From: Mariprofundaceae bacterium
Lineage (GTDB): Bacteria; Pseudomonadota; Zetaproteobacteria; Mariprofundales; Mariprofundaceae
Direction of reading: 5' to 3'
Assembly (NCBI GenBank): GCA_030950825.1
Contig: JAUZQT010000160.1
Location: 1 to 27,273 of the forward strand
DNA length: 27,273 bases
Shown here in pieces: positions 16,300 to 23,721 of this stretch (position 1 is the stretch's first letter; each line of letters begins with the position of its first letter). The position numbers and the translations under genes are program-made. The notes beneath the pieces were generated by a model. The model was not told the origin of the DNA. It searched no databases and saw nothing but the letters and a program-made list of their open reading frames with translations.

Positions 16300-16623
16300 C
16301 TATTCAGGAATGGGGGATGGAATAGGCGCACTTTCTAATGGGTATGTTTTTTGCGACATACGCGCTGACTTTTGTGCCTGACGCCTTGCTTCCAAGGCCT
16401 GCATGCGCGCTTTATCATATTTCTTTTGCCTAATCGCTTCGGAGGCCTGTTGCAAAGCTGCTTCAGCACGCTTGAGATAAAGCTGTGATCCACCTTTTAA
16501 GGCTCTCATTTTTTGTGCCATTTCCACAGCAGAGCGTGCCTCAGCCATTTCTTGAACGGGAGGTTTCATCACACAAGCAAGCAATGCCAAAAGACAAACA
16601 AACATCCATATACGATTTATCAT
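16300..16623 (-). CDS. Small DUF4398-type lipoprotein
   Basis: This is a 107-aa lipoprotein. The signal peptide ends in LLAC with C17 as the lipidated residue. The mature part is mostly one amphipathic helix rich in Ala, Glu, Lys and Arg, with ARSAVEMAQK, RAEAALQQASEAI and YDKARMQALEARRQAQ. This is the repeat-like pattern of DUF4398 proteins, which in other species sit in the outer membrane and often precede OmpA-family partners. No OmpA domain gene follows here. It lies 31 nt after aspS and 44 nt before icd, so the three genes may be co-transcribed. Its function is unknown. Confidence 0.8.
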   Translation of the reverse strand: MINRIWMFVCLLALLACVMKPPVQEMAEARSAVEMAQKMRALKGGSQLYLKRAEAALQQASEAIRQKKYDKARMQALEARRQAQKSARMSQKTYPLESAPIPSPIPE

Positions 16624-16654
16624 AGCTTAAGCATTACCCTCACTTCAGCTGCTG

Positions 16655-18451
16655 TCAATCAGATGTTGTTTTCACTACGGTGCGACGCTTACGCAAGCCC
16701 AGCTCTTTCCATTGCATATCACCCACTTCAGATGGCGAGTCTGCCATTGGATCTGCTGCGCGCTGTGTTTTTGGAAAAGCAATGACATCACGAATCGAAT
16801 CCGCATCCACCATTAAACTAAGCACACGATCCAAGCCAAATGCCAAACCGCCATGCGGTGGCGCACCATATTTCAAGGCATCCAACAAGAAACCAAACTT
16901 ATCATTAGCTTCTTCAGCGGAAATATTCAAGGCTTTCAATACCCGCGATTGAATCTCGCTATCATGAATACGAATCGAACCACCACCAATTTCGGTACCA
17001 TTCCAGACCAAATCATAGGCCTGCGAGCGCATATCGAGCGGAGCTGTTTCAAGTTTATCCAAGTCTTCTGAATATGGCGCAGTGAATGGGTGATGCAAAG
17101 CTTGCAAGCGTTTATTTTCAGCATCCCACTCAAACATTGGGAAATCCACCACCCAAATAAATTGATTCGACTTGGCATCAAATAGACCCAAATCTTTACC
17201 CAGTTCAACTCGCAAATAACCCAACGCATTGTTGACCACATCTTTTGTATCCGCACCAAAGAACAATAAATCGCCATTTTCAGCTTGGCTACGTTCCAAT
17301 AACGCCTTCAAAACATCTTCCGACAAATTCTTCACAATCGGAGACTGCAAACCTGCAGGAATATCATCCTTATCATTCACTTTGATGTATGCCAAGCCTT
17401 TGGCACCATAAATGGATACAAACTTGGTATAGTTATCAATTTTCTTACGACTCAACAGGCTATTACCATTCGGCACACGGATCACTTTCACCAAGCCGCC
17501 GTTGTTGGCCGGGCCACTAAACACTTTGAAATCTACCGACTTCATCAAATCAGTCACATCAATATGTTCCAAGCCAAAACGCACATCAGGGCGATCCAAG
17601 CCATATTTGGCCATGGCTTCGGCATAAGCAATGCGTGGGAATGGCGCATTGGGTGCCTGCCCCATAGCCGCTTCAAACATCGAAGAAATGAGTCCTTCAG
17701 CCACAGCCATGACATCATCTTGATCGACAAAGGACATTTCCAAATCCACCTGCGTAAATTCAGGCTGGCGATCAGCGCGCAAATCTTCATCACGAAAGCA
17801 ACGGGCAATTTGATAATAACGATCCACACCAGCCACCATCCACAACTGCTTAAATAGCTGAGGGCTTTGTGGCAATGCATAAAATGAGCCTGGATAAATG
17901 CGGGAGGGAACCAAATAATCACGTGCTCCTTCAGGCGTGGACTTGTTAAGAATTGGCGTTTCAACATCCAAGAAATCTTGGCTATCCAAGTAATTGCGTG
18001 CTGCATGGCTTACTTTATGACGCAACATCAAATTCTTCTGCATACAAGGACGACGCAAATCCAAATAACGGTATTCAAGGCGATGCTGCTCACCCGTATT
18101 ACAATCATCTTCAATAGCAAACGGTGGTGTTTCGGCCTTGTTTAACAACACAAGACTTGAAATTTTAATTTCAATATCGCCGCTTGGCAAGTTCGGATTG
18201 ATGGCATCTTCATCACGGGGAATAACCTCACCAAGCACTTCGATCACGTTCTGCTGACGCATGGCATGTGCCATAGCATGCATTTCAGGAGTGTCGGGAT
18301 GAGCTACTACTTGCACAATGCCCGAGCGATCACGCACATCCAAAAAGATCACACCGCCATGATCCCGATTGGTTTCAACCCAGCCATTAAGCCGAACCTG
18401 TTGCCGAAGATGTGTTTTACGAAAATCACCACAGTATGTACGCGCTATCAT
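16655..18451 (-). CDS. aspS: Aspartyl-tRNA synthetase, bacterial type
   Basis: This class II synthetase (598 aa) charges tRNA-Asp. The N-terminal OB-fold anticodon domain (to about residue 105) is followed by the catalytic domain with motif 2 around CFRDEDLRADRQPEFTQ, a bacterial GAD insertion, and motif 3 near GLAFGLDR. Residue 31 is His (NRDHGG). Discriminating enzymes such as that of E. coli have Leu there, while the non-discriminating Pseudomonas type has His, so this enzyme may also make Asp-tRNA-Asn. I start at 18451 because a perfect GGAGG lies 8 nt upstream; the frame opens seven codons earlier, but without such a site. Confidence 0.97.
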   Translation of the reverse strand: MIARTYCGDFRKTHLRQQVRLNGWVETNRDHGGVIFLDVRDRSGIVQVVAHPDTPEMHAMAHAMRQQNVIEVLGEVIPRDEDAINPNLPSGDIEIKISSLVLLNKAETPPFAIEDDCNTGEQHRLEYRYLDLRRPCMQKNLMLRHKVSHAARNYLDSQDFLDVETPILNKSTPEGARDYLVPSRIYPGSFYALPQSPQLFKQLWMVAGVDRYYQIARCFRDEDLRADRQPEFTQVDLEMSFVDQDDVMAVAEGLISSMFEAAMGQAPNAPFPRIAYAEAMAKYGLDRPDVRFGLEHIDVTDLMKSVDFKVFSGPANNGGLVKVIRVPNGNSLLSRKKIDNYTKFVSIYGAKGLAYIKVNDKDDIPAGLQSPIVKNLSEDVLKALLERSQAENGDLLFFGADTKDVVNNALGYLRVELGKDLGLFDAKSNQFIWVVDFPMFEWDAENKRLQALHHPFTAPYSEDLDKLETAPLDMRSQAYDLVWNGTEIGGGSIRIHDSEIQSRVLKALNISAEEANDKFGFLLDALKYGAPPHGGLAFGLDRVLSLMVDADSIRDVIAFPKTQRAADPMADSPSEVGDMQWKELGLRKRRTVVKTTSD

Positions 18452-18459
18452 TGCGAGAG

Positions 18460-18464
18460 CCTCC
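18460..18464 (-). promoter_or_regulatory. Ribosome binding site fixing the aspS start
   Basis: GGAGG on the minus strand is spaced 8 nt from the ATG at 18451. It excludes the upstream in-frame ATG at 18472 as the main start. It also shows that this genome uses strong Shine-Dalgarno sites, in contrast to divergent argC 150 bp away. Confidence 0.85.
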
Positions 18465-18580
18465 AAAATCATTGCCGTCTGCTAACTTTATCAAAATCAC
18501 CAAAAGGGCGGCGCAGCATACCCTTAACCAGCTTTTCCTGCAAAAATTCACTACGGCGCAATAGTTTATACAATTCAATA

Positions 18581-18609
18581 TTGGCAAAAAAACAATATGT
18601 TTGTAACAT
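18581..18609 (+). promoter_or_regulatory. Promoter of argC, probably giving a leaderless mRNA
   Basis: TTGGCA (18581-18586), a 17-nt spacer and TAACAT (18604-18609) make a sigma-70-type promoter. The -10 hexamer ends 6 nt before the argC ATG at 18616. The stretch between them (CTTGCC) has no ribosome site. Confidence 0.5.
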
Positions 18610-18615
18610 CTTGCC

Positions 18616-19647
18616 ATGAATATTAACGTTGCCATTCTTGGCTCCACTGGTTACACAGGTGCCGAACTCATCCGCCTGATTGAAGCCCACCCGCACTTCA
18701 ATATCACACATTTGGGTGCGCACTCGCAAGCAGGAAAGAAAATCGGTGAAGTCTTACCAGGCATCGCCAGTCATATTGCCAATCAAACCTTAGCCCCTGC
18801 TGATGCAGCACTGGCCGATGATATACAATTGGTATTTACAGCCCTGCCACATGGCGCAGCAGCTAAAAGCGTTAAAAGAGCTTTGGATAAGGGCAAAAAG
18901 GTTGTGGATTTATCCGCTGATTTTCGTCATCAATCCAGCCAAGTGTATCAACAGGCTTATAATGTGGCACACCCTCACCCTGAATTATTGACGCATGCTG
19001 TGTATGGCTTAAGTGAGTGGGCGCGTGCAGATATTGCCAAGGCGCAGCTTGTTGCCAACCCTGGCTGTTATCCGACATCCACTCTGCTGCCTTTGATTCC
19101 GCTGCTGCGTGGCAAGCTGATTGATCAAAATCCCATTATTATTGATGCGAAATCAGGCACATCTGGAGCAGGTCGATCGGCCAAAACAGGTTTGTTATAT
19201 TGTGAAATCAATGAAGGGCTTGGGGCTTATGGGCTACCGCGCCATCGCCATGCATGGGAAATGGAAGAATGGGCGCAAGGCTTTGGCATGCAACGTATCC
19301 GTGTTCGTTTTGTCCCCCACATCATCCCCATGACGCGCGGTATGCTAAGCACCCTACACCTCACTGGCAGCAATACGGATACGTGGCATCAAGCATTATC
19401 CCAAGCCTATGCTGATGAACCCTTTGTTCGTATTTTGCCTTTGGGAAGCCTGCCTTCTACAAAGTCTGTGGCTGGCAGCAACCGTTGCGATATTGGGCTA
19501 TGTGTATTGAGTGACACTGAGGTCGTTGTTGTAAGCTGCATTGATAATCTACTCAAGGGCGCATCGGGTCAGGCCTTGCAAAATGCCAATATTATGTTTG
19601 ATTTACAAGAATCACTTGGCCTTTCTGTGCATGCGCAGTGGCCTTAA
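18616..19647 (+). CDS. argC: N-acetyl-gamma-glutamyl-phosphate reductase
   Basis: This is the third enzyme of arginine synthesis; it reduces N-acetylglutamyl phosphate with NADPH. The nucleotide-binding motif GSTGYTGAEL is at 9-18, the catalytic C151 in NPGCYPTS, and the conserved His region at HRHAWEME (about 210-217). The length of 343 aa is normal for the long (type 1) form. It is followed after 3 nt by the DUF6776-type gene, an argC-downstream order also known from Pseudomonas-like genomes. Confidence 0.97.
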   Translation: MNINVAILGSTGYTGAELIRLIEAHPHFNITHLGAHSQAGKKIGEVLPGIASHIANQTLAPADAALADDIQLVFTALPHGAAAKSVKRALDKGKKVVDLSADFRHQSSQVYQQAYNVAHPHPELLTHAVYGLSEWARADIAKAQLVANPGCYPTSTLLPLIPLLRGKLIDQNPIIIDAKSGTSGAGRSAKTGLLYCEINEGLGAYGLPRHRHAWEMEEWAQGFGMQRIRVRFVPHIIPMTRGMLSTLHLTGSNTDTWHQALSQAYADEPFVRILPLGSLPSTKSVAGSNRCDIGLCVLSDTEVVVVSCIDNLLKGASGQALQNANIMFDLQESLGLSVHAQWP

Positions 19648-19650
19648 AGC

Positions 19651-20388
19651 ATGCAAAACACATCACATCTACAACGTATTTACCAAGCACTGTTTAAAGC
19701 CAGACAAGTGATGGTTGTGGATGCCAGCAGCCGAAAAGCAGCCAGGAACTGGTCTATCCGTCCGATTACTTTCTGGCTCACACCTATCATATTGATTGCT
19801 GCGGGTATCCTCTTTGATCACTACTATCTGACAGAAAAAACGTCCGTAAAGGTTTATTCTCAGGATATTCAATTGCAAAAACAACTGCAGCAGCTACGCA
19901 ATGAGCGAACCGCCATTGAAGCCAACAATGATGTCAAACAAGCACATATACACAGTCTTGAAGGCGTTATTAAAAAGCAACAGGAAAGCATCGCCAAAAG
20001 CAATGAGCGTTTACGGGGGCTTGAAAGCATTTTAGAAGCGCGTAAAAATAAAGGTACCAAAGTTTTAAAGGCTTCAATCACTCAGGTAACCCCAAAAGTG
20101 CTGAATTTCTCCCTAACACTGGTCAAGGGTGGTAATTATCCGCGTTATAGCCGTGGAAAAATACGCTTCATCACACAGAATAAACATGGCAATAACGTTC
20201 GCTTACACTTTGAAAATGAGCAAACTACATTGCCATTCCGCATGGAAACCCATATCTTCTTGCAGGGTCAATTATATTGGGCAGATGACGCTGACAAACC
20301 TGAACATTTAGGGGATATAACCGTCATTATTTCTGATTTAAAAGGCAAAAAAATAACACAAGAGAAATGTACATTTGAGGATTTTTAA
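19651..20388 (+). CDS. Membrane-anchored coiled-coil protein (DUF6776 type)
   Basis: This 245-aa protein has a basic cytoplasmic N terminus (1-36), one membrane span (about 38-57), a coiled coil (about 65-132, with LQKQLQQLRNERTAIEANN) and a C-terminal beta-rich domain (about 140-245, with FSLTLVKGGNYPRYSRGKIRF). Topology and position between argC and a bactofilin match the DUF6776 family of gammaproteobacteria. The function is unknown. The architecture would let it link the membrane-associated bactofilin scaffold to the periplasm, but that is inference. Confidence 0.8.
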   Translation: MQNTSHLQRIYQALFKARQVMVVDASSRKAARNWSIRPITFWLTPIILIAAGILFDHYYLTEKTSVKVYSQDIQLQKQLQQLRNERTAIEANNDVKQAHIHSLEGVIKKQQESIAKSNERLRGLESILEARKNKGTKVLKASITQVTPKVLNFSLTLVKGGNYPRYSRGKIRFITQNKHGNNVRLHFENEQTTLPFRMETHIFLQGQLYWADDADKPEHLGDITVIISDLKGKKITQEKCTFEDF

Positions 20389-20392
20389 GCAT

Positions 20393-20845
20393 ATGCTGCG
20401 AAAACGCGAAAAAACTACAAGCACAAGTACCAACAATGACAAACAACATATTGATACACTGATTGGTGCACACTCAGTCATTACGGGCGAGTTATCTTTT
20501 GAAGGCGCTGTGCGCATTGATGGGCGATTTGAAGGTAATATTCATTCACGCAAAGGTGGCACCCTTATTGTCAGTGAAGGCGCTCAAATCACTGGCGAAG
20601 TCAATGTCCCAAGTCTTATCTTACATGGCTTGATCCAAGGCAATGTACGCGCTAGTGAAAGCTTGAAACTGGGTGAGACAGGCAACTTGAATGGTGATGT
20701 CGAATACAGTGTCATGTCTTTGGCTGAAGGCTCTGCGATCAATGGCCGCTGTACCCGAATTAGCGACAAAACGGCAACACCTGCGAGCAAAAATACAGTA
20801 AAAAAAGCACCTGTAAGAGGCAAGTCAAATTTAAAAGAGTTATGA
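20393..20845 (+). CDS. Bactofilin (polymer-forming cytoskeletal protein)
   Basis: Bactofilins polymerise without nucleotide into membrane-associated filaments used for cell-shape control and localised envelope synthesis. The 150-aa product has a charged, Thr/Ser-rich N-terminal tail (1-20), a beta-helix core (about 22-115, with IGAHSVITGELSFEGAVRID and GRFEGNIHSRKGGTLIVSEG) and a basic disordered tail. I start at the ATG at 20393; a TTG at 20375 would add six residues inside the preceding gene. The stop overlaps the next gene by ATGA. Confidence 0.94.
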   Translation: MLRKREKTTSTSTNNDKQHIDTLIGAHSVITGELSFEGAVRIDGRFEGNIHSRKGGTLIVSEGAQITGEVNVPSLILHGLIQGNVRASESLKLGETGNLNGDVEYSVMSLAEGSAINGRCTRISDKTATPASKNTVKKAPVRGKSNLKEL

Positions 20846-21363
20846 TTCGCGCTTATCGCCAGTGGCGGCCAGAGATTGATACATCTGCATGGGTTGCTGA
20901 ATCCGCTGAAGTTATGGGGCGTGTTAAAATATCTGCTGATTCAAGCATTTGGTACCAAAGCGTCTTGCGTGGTGATGTGCATGATATTCATATTGGTGAA
21001 CGCTCGAACATTCAGGATCACTGCACACTGCATACCAGCTATGGTCTGAATCCATGCATTGTAGGAAATGATGTGACAGTTGGCCATCGTGTTATTTTGC
21101 ATGGTTGCGAAATTCAAGATTTTTGTCTGGTCGGCATGGGGTCTATTGTTATGGATCAAGCCGTCTTAGAATCAGGATGCCTGCTGGCGGCAGGCTCCCT
21201 CGTTCCTGAACGCAAAGTTTTGCGTAGCGGTTACCTTTATGCTGGCTCGCCAGCCCGTGAGCGCCGACCTCTAACGGACGAAGAAAACGCATTTTTAAAA
21301 CAATCGGCCACCCATTATGTAGGGCTTGCAAAACATCACGCTCGCGAAACATGTCCACCATAA
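20842..21363 (+). CDS. Gamma-carbonic anhydrase-like hexapeptide-repeat protein
   Basis: This is a left-handed beta-helix protein of the YrdA/PaaY gamma-carbonic anhydrase family (173 aa). The likely metal ligands are H64 (TLHTS), H82 (TVGHR) and H87 (ILHGC). RGDVHDIHIGERSNIQDHC (43-61) is characteristic. It lacks the acidic loop of the archaeal Cam enzyme, as YrdA-type proteins do, so carbonic anhydrase activity cannot be assumed; an acyl-CoA-related role is also possible. It overlaps the bactofilin stop by ATGA and the next gene by 13 nt. Confidence 0.93.
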   Translation: MIRAYRQWRPEIDTSAWVAESAEVMGRVKISADSSIWYQSVLRGDVHDIHIGERSNIQDHCTLHTSYGLNPCIVGNDVTVGHRVILHGCEIQDFCLVGMGSIVMDQAVLESGCLLAAGSLVPERKVLRSGYLYAGSPARERRPLTDEENAFLKQSATHYVGLAKHHARETCPP

Positions 21364-22343
21364 CGCCGAACAAAGCCTTTGCAGCTATTGATATTGGCTC
21401 CAACACATTTCGTCTACTCATCGCTGAACCACGGGATGATTCAACGCGAGTACCTTGGCGCACCATGGCTTATACCCATCGTATTATTCGCTTGGGTGAG
21501 GGCTTACATCAAAGCGGCAAGCTTTGTGATGCTGCCATGCAACGTGCTCTACATGCCTTTCATGCATTTGCCAATATACTCCAACAACATGGCGTGAAAA
21601 ACAGCCAGCTTTTTGCAGTCGCAACTGCGGCCATGCGAGAAGCCGAAAATGGCACTGCATTTTGCCAGTTGGTCGCACGTGAAACGGGCATTCATATTCA
21701 AATCATTGATGGGCAGCAAGAAGCCCATCATTCACTTGTAGGAAGTTGCGCCGTACTCAATAAAACAATATGCCAAGATTTTTTACTCTTCGATATTGGC
21801 GGAGGAAGCACAGAATTTATCCGTGCTCGAAATCAACAAAACCAAGATGCAATCAGTCAAAAATTGGGCGTTGTTCGCTTGGTGGAGCGCTTTTTACATA
21901 GCGATCCGCCCACGCAACACGATTATGCAGCCATAAAACTGCTATGCCATAAGCACCTTGATGACGTTGAAGAATATTGGCAAAAAAGCAATGGGACAAG
22001 TCAACCACCCAAGTATCTAGTCGGCACAGCAGGTACCGTGACGACATTGGCTGCCATTGACTTAAGCCTTTCAAGCTATGATGCGGATATTATCAATAAT
22101 CATGGAATAAGCCGAAAACGATTTTTTATTTTGCGCGACCAACTGCTTGCGATGACACTAAAAGAGCGTCAGGCCATTGCCGCGATTGAATCTGGGCGAG
22201 CTGATTTAATGATTGCTGGCCTAGCGATTATCGAAAGCATCTTTGAGCGCTGGGAATACACTTGCATGACCACCGTTGATGCAGGTTTGCTTGAAGGGGC
22301 TTGGTTAAATATTTCGGCTCTTTCAAATTCTAACAGAAACTAA
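21351..22343 (+). CDS. Short Ppx/GppA-family phosphatase
   Basis: This is an actin-like ASKHA-fold phosphatase acting on polyphosphate or pppGpp. The first phosphate loop is DIGSNTFRLL (14-23) and the second DIGGGSTEF (148-156) with E155. E124 in GQQEAH aligns with the catalytic Glu121 of E. coli Ppx, though the usual EEAR motif reads QEAH here. At 330 aa it has only the two ASKHA subdomains and lacks the HD-like C-terminal domain of the long enzymes (about 500 aa). Short forms are common in other phyla, and which substrate it prefers cannot be read from sequence. It starts 13 nt inside the preceding gene. Confidence 0.92.
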   Translation: MSTITPNKAFAAIDIGSNTFRLLIAEPRDDSTRVPWRTMAYTHRIIRLGEGLHQSGKLCDAAMQRALHAFHAFANILQQHGVKNSQLFAVATAAMREAENGTAFCQLVARETGIHIQIIDGQQEAHHSLVGSCAVLNKTICQDFLLFDIGGGSTEFIRARNQQNQDAISQKLGVVRLVERFLHSDPPTQHDYAAIKLLCHKHLDDVEEYWQKSNGTSQPPKYLVGTAGTVTTLAAIDLSLSSYDADIINNHGISRKRFFILRDQLLAMTLKERQAIAAIESGRADLMIAGLAIIESIFERWEYTCMTTVDAGLLEGAWLNISALSNSNRN

Positions 22344-22507
22344 CCCGCATTATTCATGAATCGCCGTGATGATCGCGTAAATATGTTCATCCTGTAGTAA
22401 CAAAATATATAAAGAGGACAGTGGCTATTCTACGCAATCAAGCGCATAATGGTTACAAATTGAACTTCTAGTTTTTTGAATTATTCAGGCTAGATAAGAG
22501 GTGATTT

Positions 22508-23719
22508 GTGAAACAACAGCAGTTTGTTATCTGTTTATCTGGAAGAGTTCTCGATGGTTTTGATTCAAGCACAACACAGCAATCTTTTGCAAAGTTATTT
22601 CGTCTTGAAAATAATAAAGCCGAGAGCATGTTGAGCGGTAAACCTATTCGATTAAAGCAAACGTTTGACCGCAGTAATATTGGCCTTATTCAGAAAAAGT
22701 TAACCAGTATTGGGGTTGAGTGCCGAATAGAAATCATTAAGGAAGATGCTGGTTTTCTTAAAAAAGCGAAACCATCCACTGCTGAATCAAAAAAGATCGA
22801 TGTGAAATATTGTGAACAATGTCATGGCAAACTTGATTCACACGCTGCATGTCCCAACTGTTCCGCTCCAAAAGAGCAAGAATCTCCTGAACCTCAAGAT
22901 CAGCAAGCCAAGCTATTTGATTTTTCTAAGTTTCCGACTTCTATACTTATCACCATGGCATGTTTTGCTATCGTAGCGGCATTTACAGGTGTTATTCATC
23001 TCATGAATATAAAGCTTGATGGCATGATCTATTCCTTGTTGAAAAATGAGTTGATTTATATCGCCATTGTCTGGGCTCTTCTTAAGGCATTCCGAATTGG
23101 CTGGTTTGCTGCAATGGTATTTTTTGGCTTAAATATCTATACGTCACTGGGCTATGCGCTTGCTGTCAATACCCAGAGCATTGAACATTTAATTCCACTA
23201 CTGGTCACGCTTACTGGTTTTATTAGTCTTTTGATGCCATCAACTTTACGTATGCTTGAGTTCGATCGAATAGATAACGTGCTCAACAAAACAGGGCGCC
23301 CTGTTCATTTAGCGATACCCATGATCCTTCTGTCCATGCTTTCATTTTCAGTCGACAGTTCAAAGAACGAAGTGTTTGTAATCCAAGCTTCTCAATTTAT
23401 CACGTTGGGTATATGGGAGGTGAAAGCAAGCGTACTATCCTATCTATATGATCAAATGGATAACGACTGGCCCAGTGAGCGAGAGCTGCCAGTTTCGGAT
23501 AGTAAATTTATTAAAAGTGCTACATTCAAAGACGGGAATATGGTTGAAGTTCACTATTTAGATAACCCACTTCTAAAAAATCCTTCAATACAGCTGAAGT
23601 TTTCTGATGATGGCACCTTGCTCGAGTGTTTTACAGATAATATCCCTGGAAATTTGATAAGTCCGTACTGTATTAACTGCGTATGTGATGCCTCATCCTC
23701 TTCTATGCTGGAGCAGTAA
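22508..23719 (+). CDS. Multidomain membrane protein with pilin-like C terminus
   Basis: This 403-aa protein is of unknown function. Residues 6-76 form an alpha/beta domain (FVICLSGRVLDGFD, AKLFRL, MLSGKPIRLK, IGVECRIEI) shared with the next two genes. A zinc ribbon follows (C102-X2-C105, C115-X2-C118), then an acidic linker and about five membrane segments between 143 and 283. Residues about 286-390 resemble the globular part of a type IV pilin: a helix, WP at 321-322, SKFIKSATFKDGNMVEVHY, and a cysteine pair C374/C388 near the end. The GTG start is supported by AGAGGTGA upstream. It faces the next gene tail-to-tail with 2 nt between the stops. The pilin resemblance is my pattern match and needs a structural check. 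Confidence 0.75.
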   Translation: MKQQQFVICLSGRVLDGFDSSTTQQSFAKLFRLENNKAESMLSGKPIRLKQTFDRSNIGLIQKKLTSIGVECRIEIIKEDAGFLKKAKPSTAESKKIDVKYCEQCHGKLDSHAACPNCSAPKEQESPEPQDQQAKLFDFSKFPTSILITMACFAIVAAFTGVIHLMNIKLDGMIYSLLKNELIYIAIVWALLKAFRIGWFAAMVFFGLNIYTSLGYALAVNTQSIEHLIPLLVTLTGFISLLMPSTLRMLEFDRIDNVLNKTGRPVHLAIPMILLSMLSFSVDSSKNEVFVIQASQFITLGIWEVKASVLSYLYDQMDNDWPSERELPVSDSKFIKSATFKDGNMVEVHYLDNPLLKNPSIQLKFSDDGTLLECFTDNIPGNLISPYCINCVCDASSSSMLEQ

Positions 23720-23721
23720 TC

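Noticed and set aside
18469..18594. Protein-like minus-strand frame of about 42 codons ending just before aspS
   Set aside because: It reads plausibly (LRRSEFLQEKLVKGMLRRPF) and does not shadow a known gene, but it has no ATG near its beginning, no ribosome site and overlaps the argC promoter region. A leader peptide cannot be excluded.
22344..22507. Intergenic stretch with the ATTCATGAAT palindrome and a TTGAAC box
   Set aside because: No convincing -10 box, terminator or small gene could be supported; only the ribosome site before 22508 is clear.
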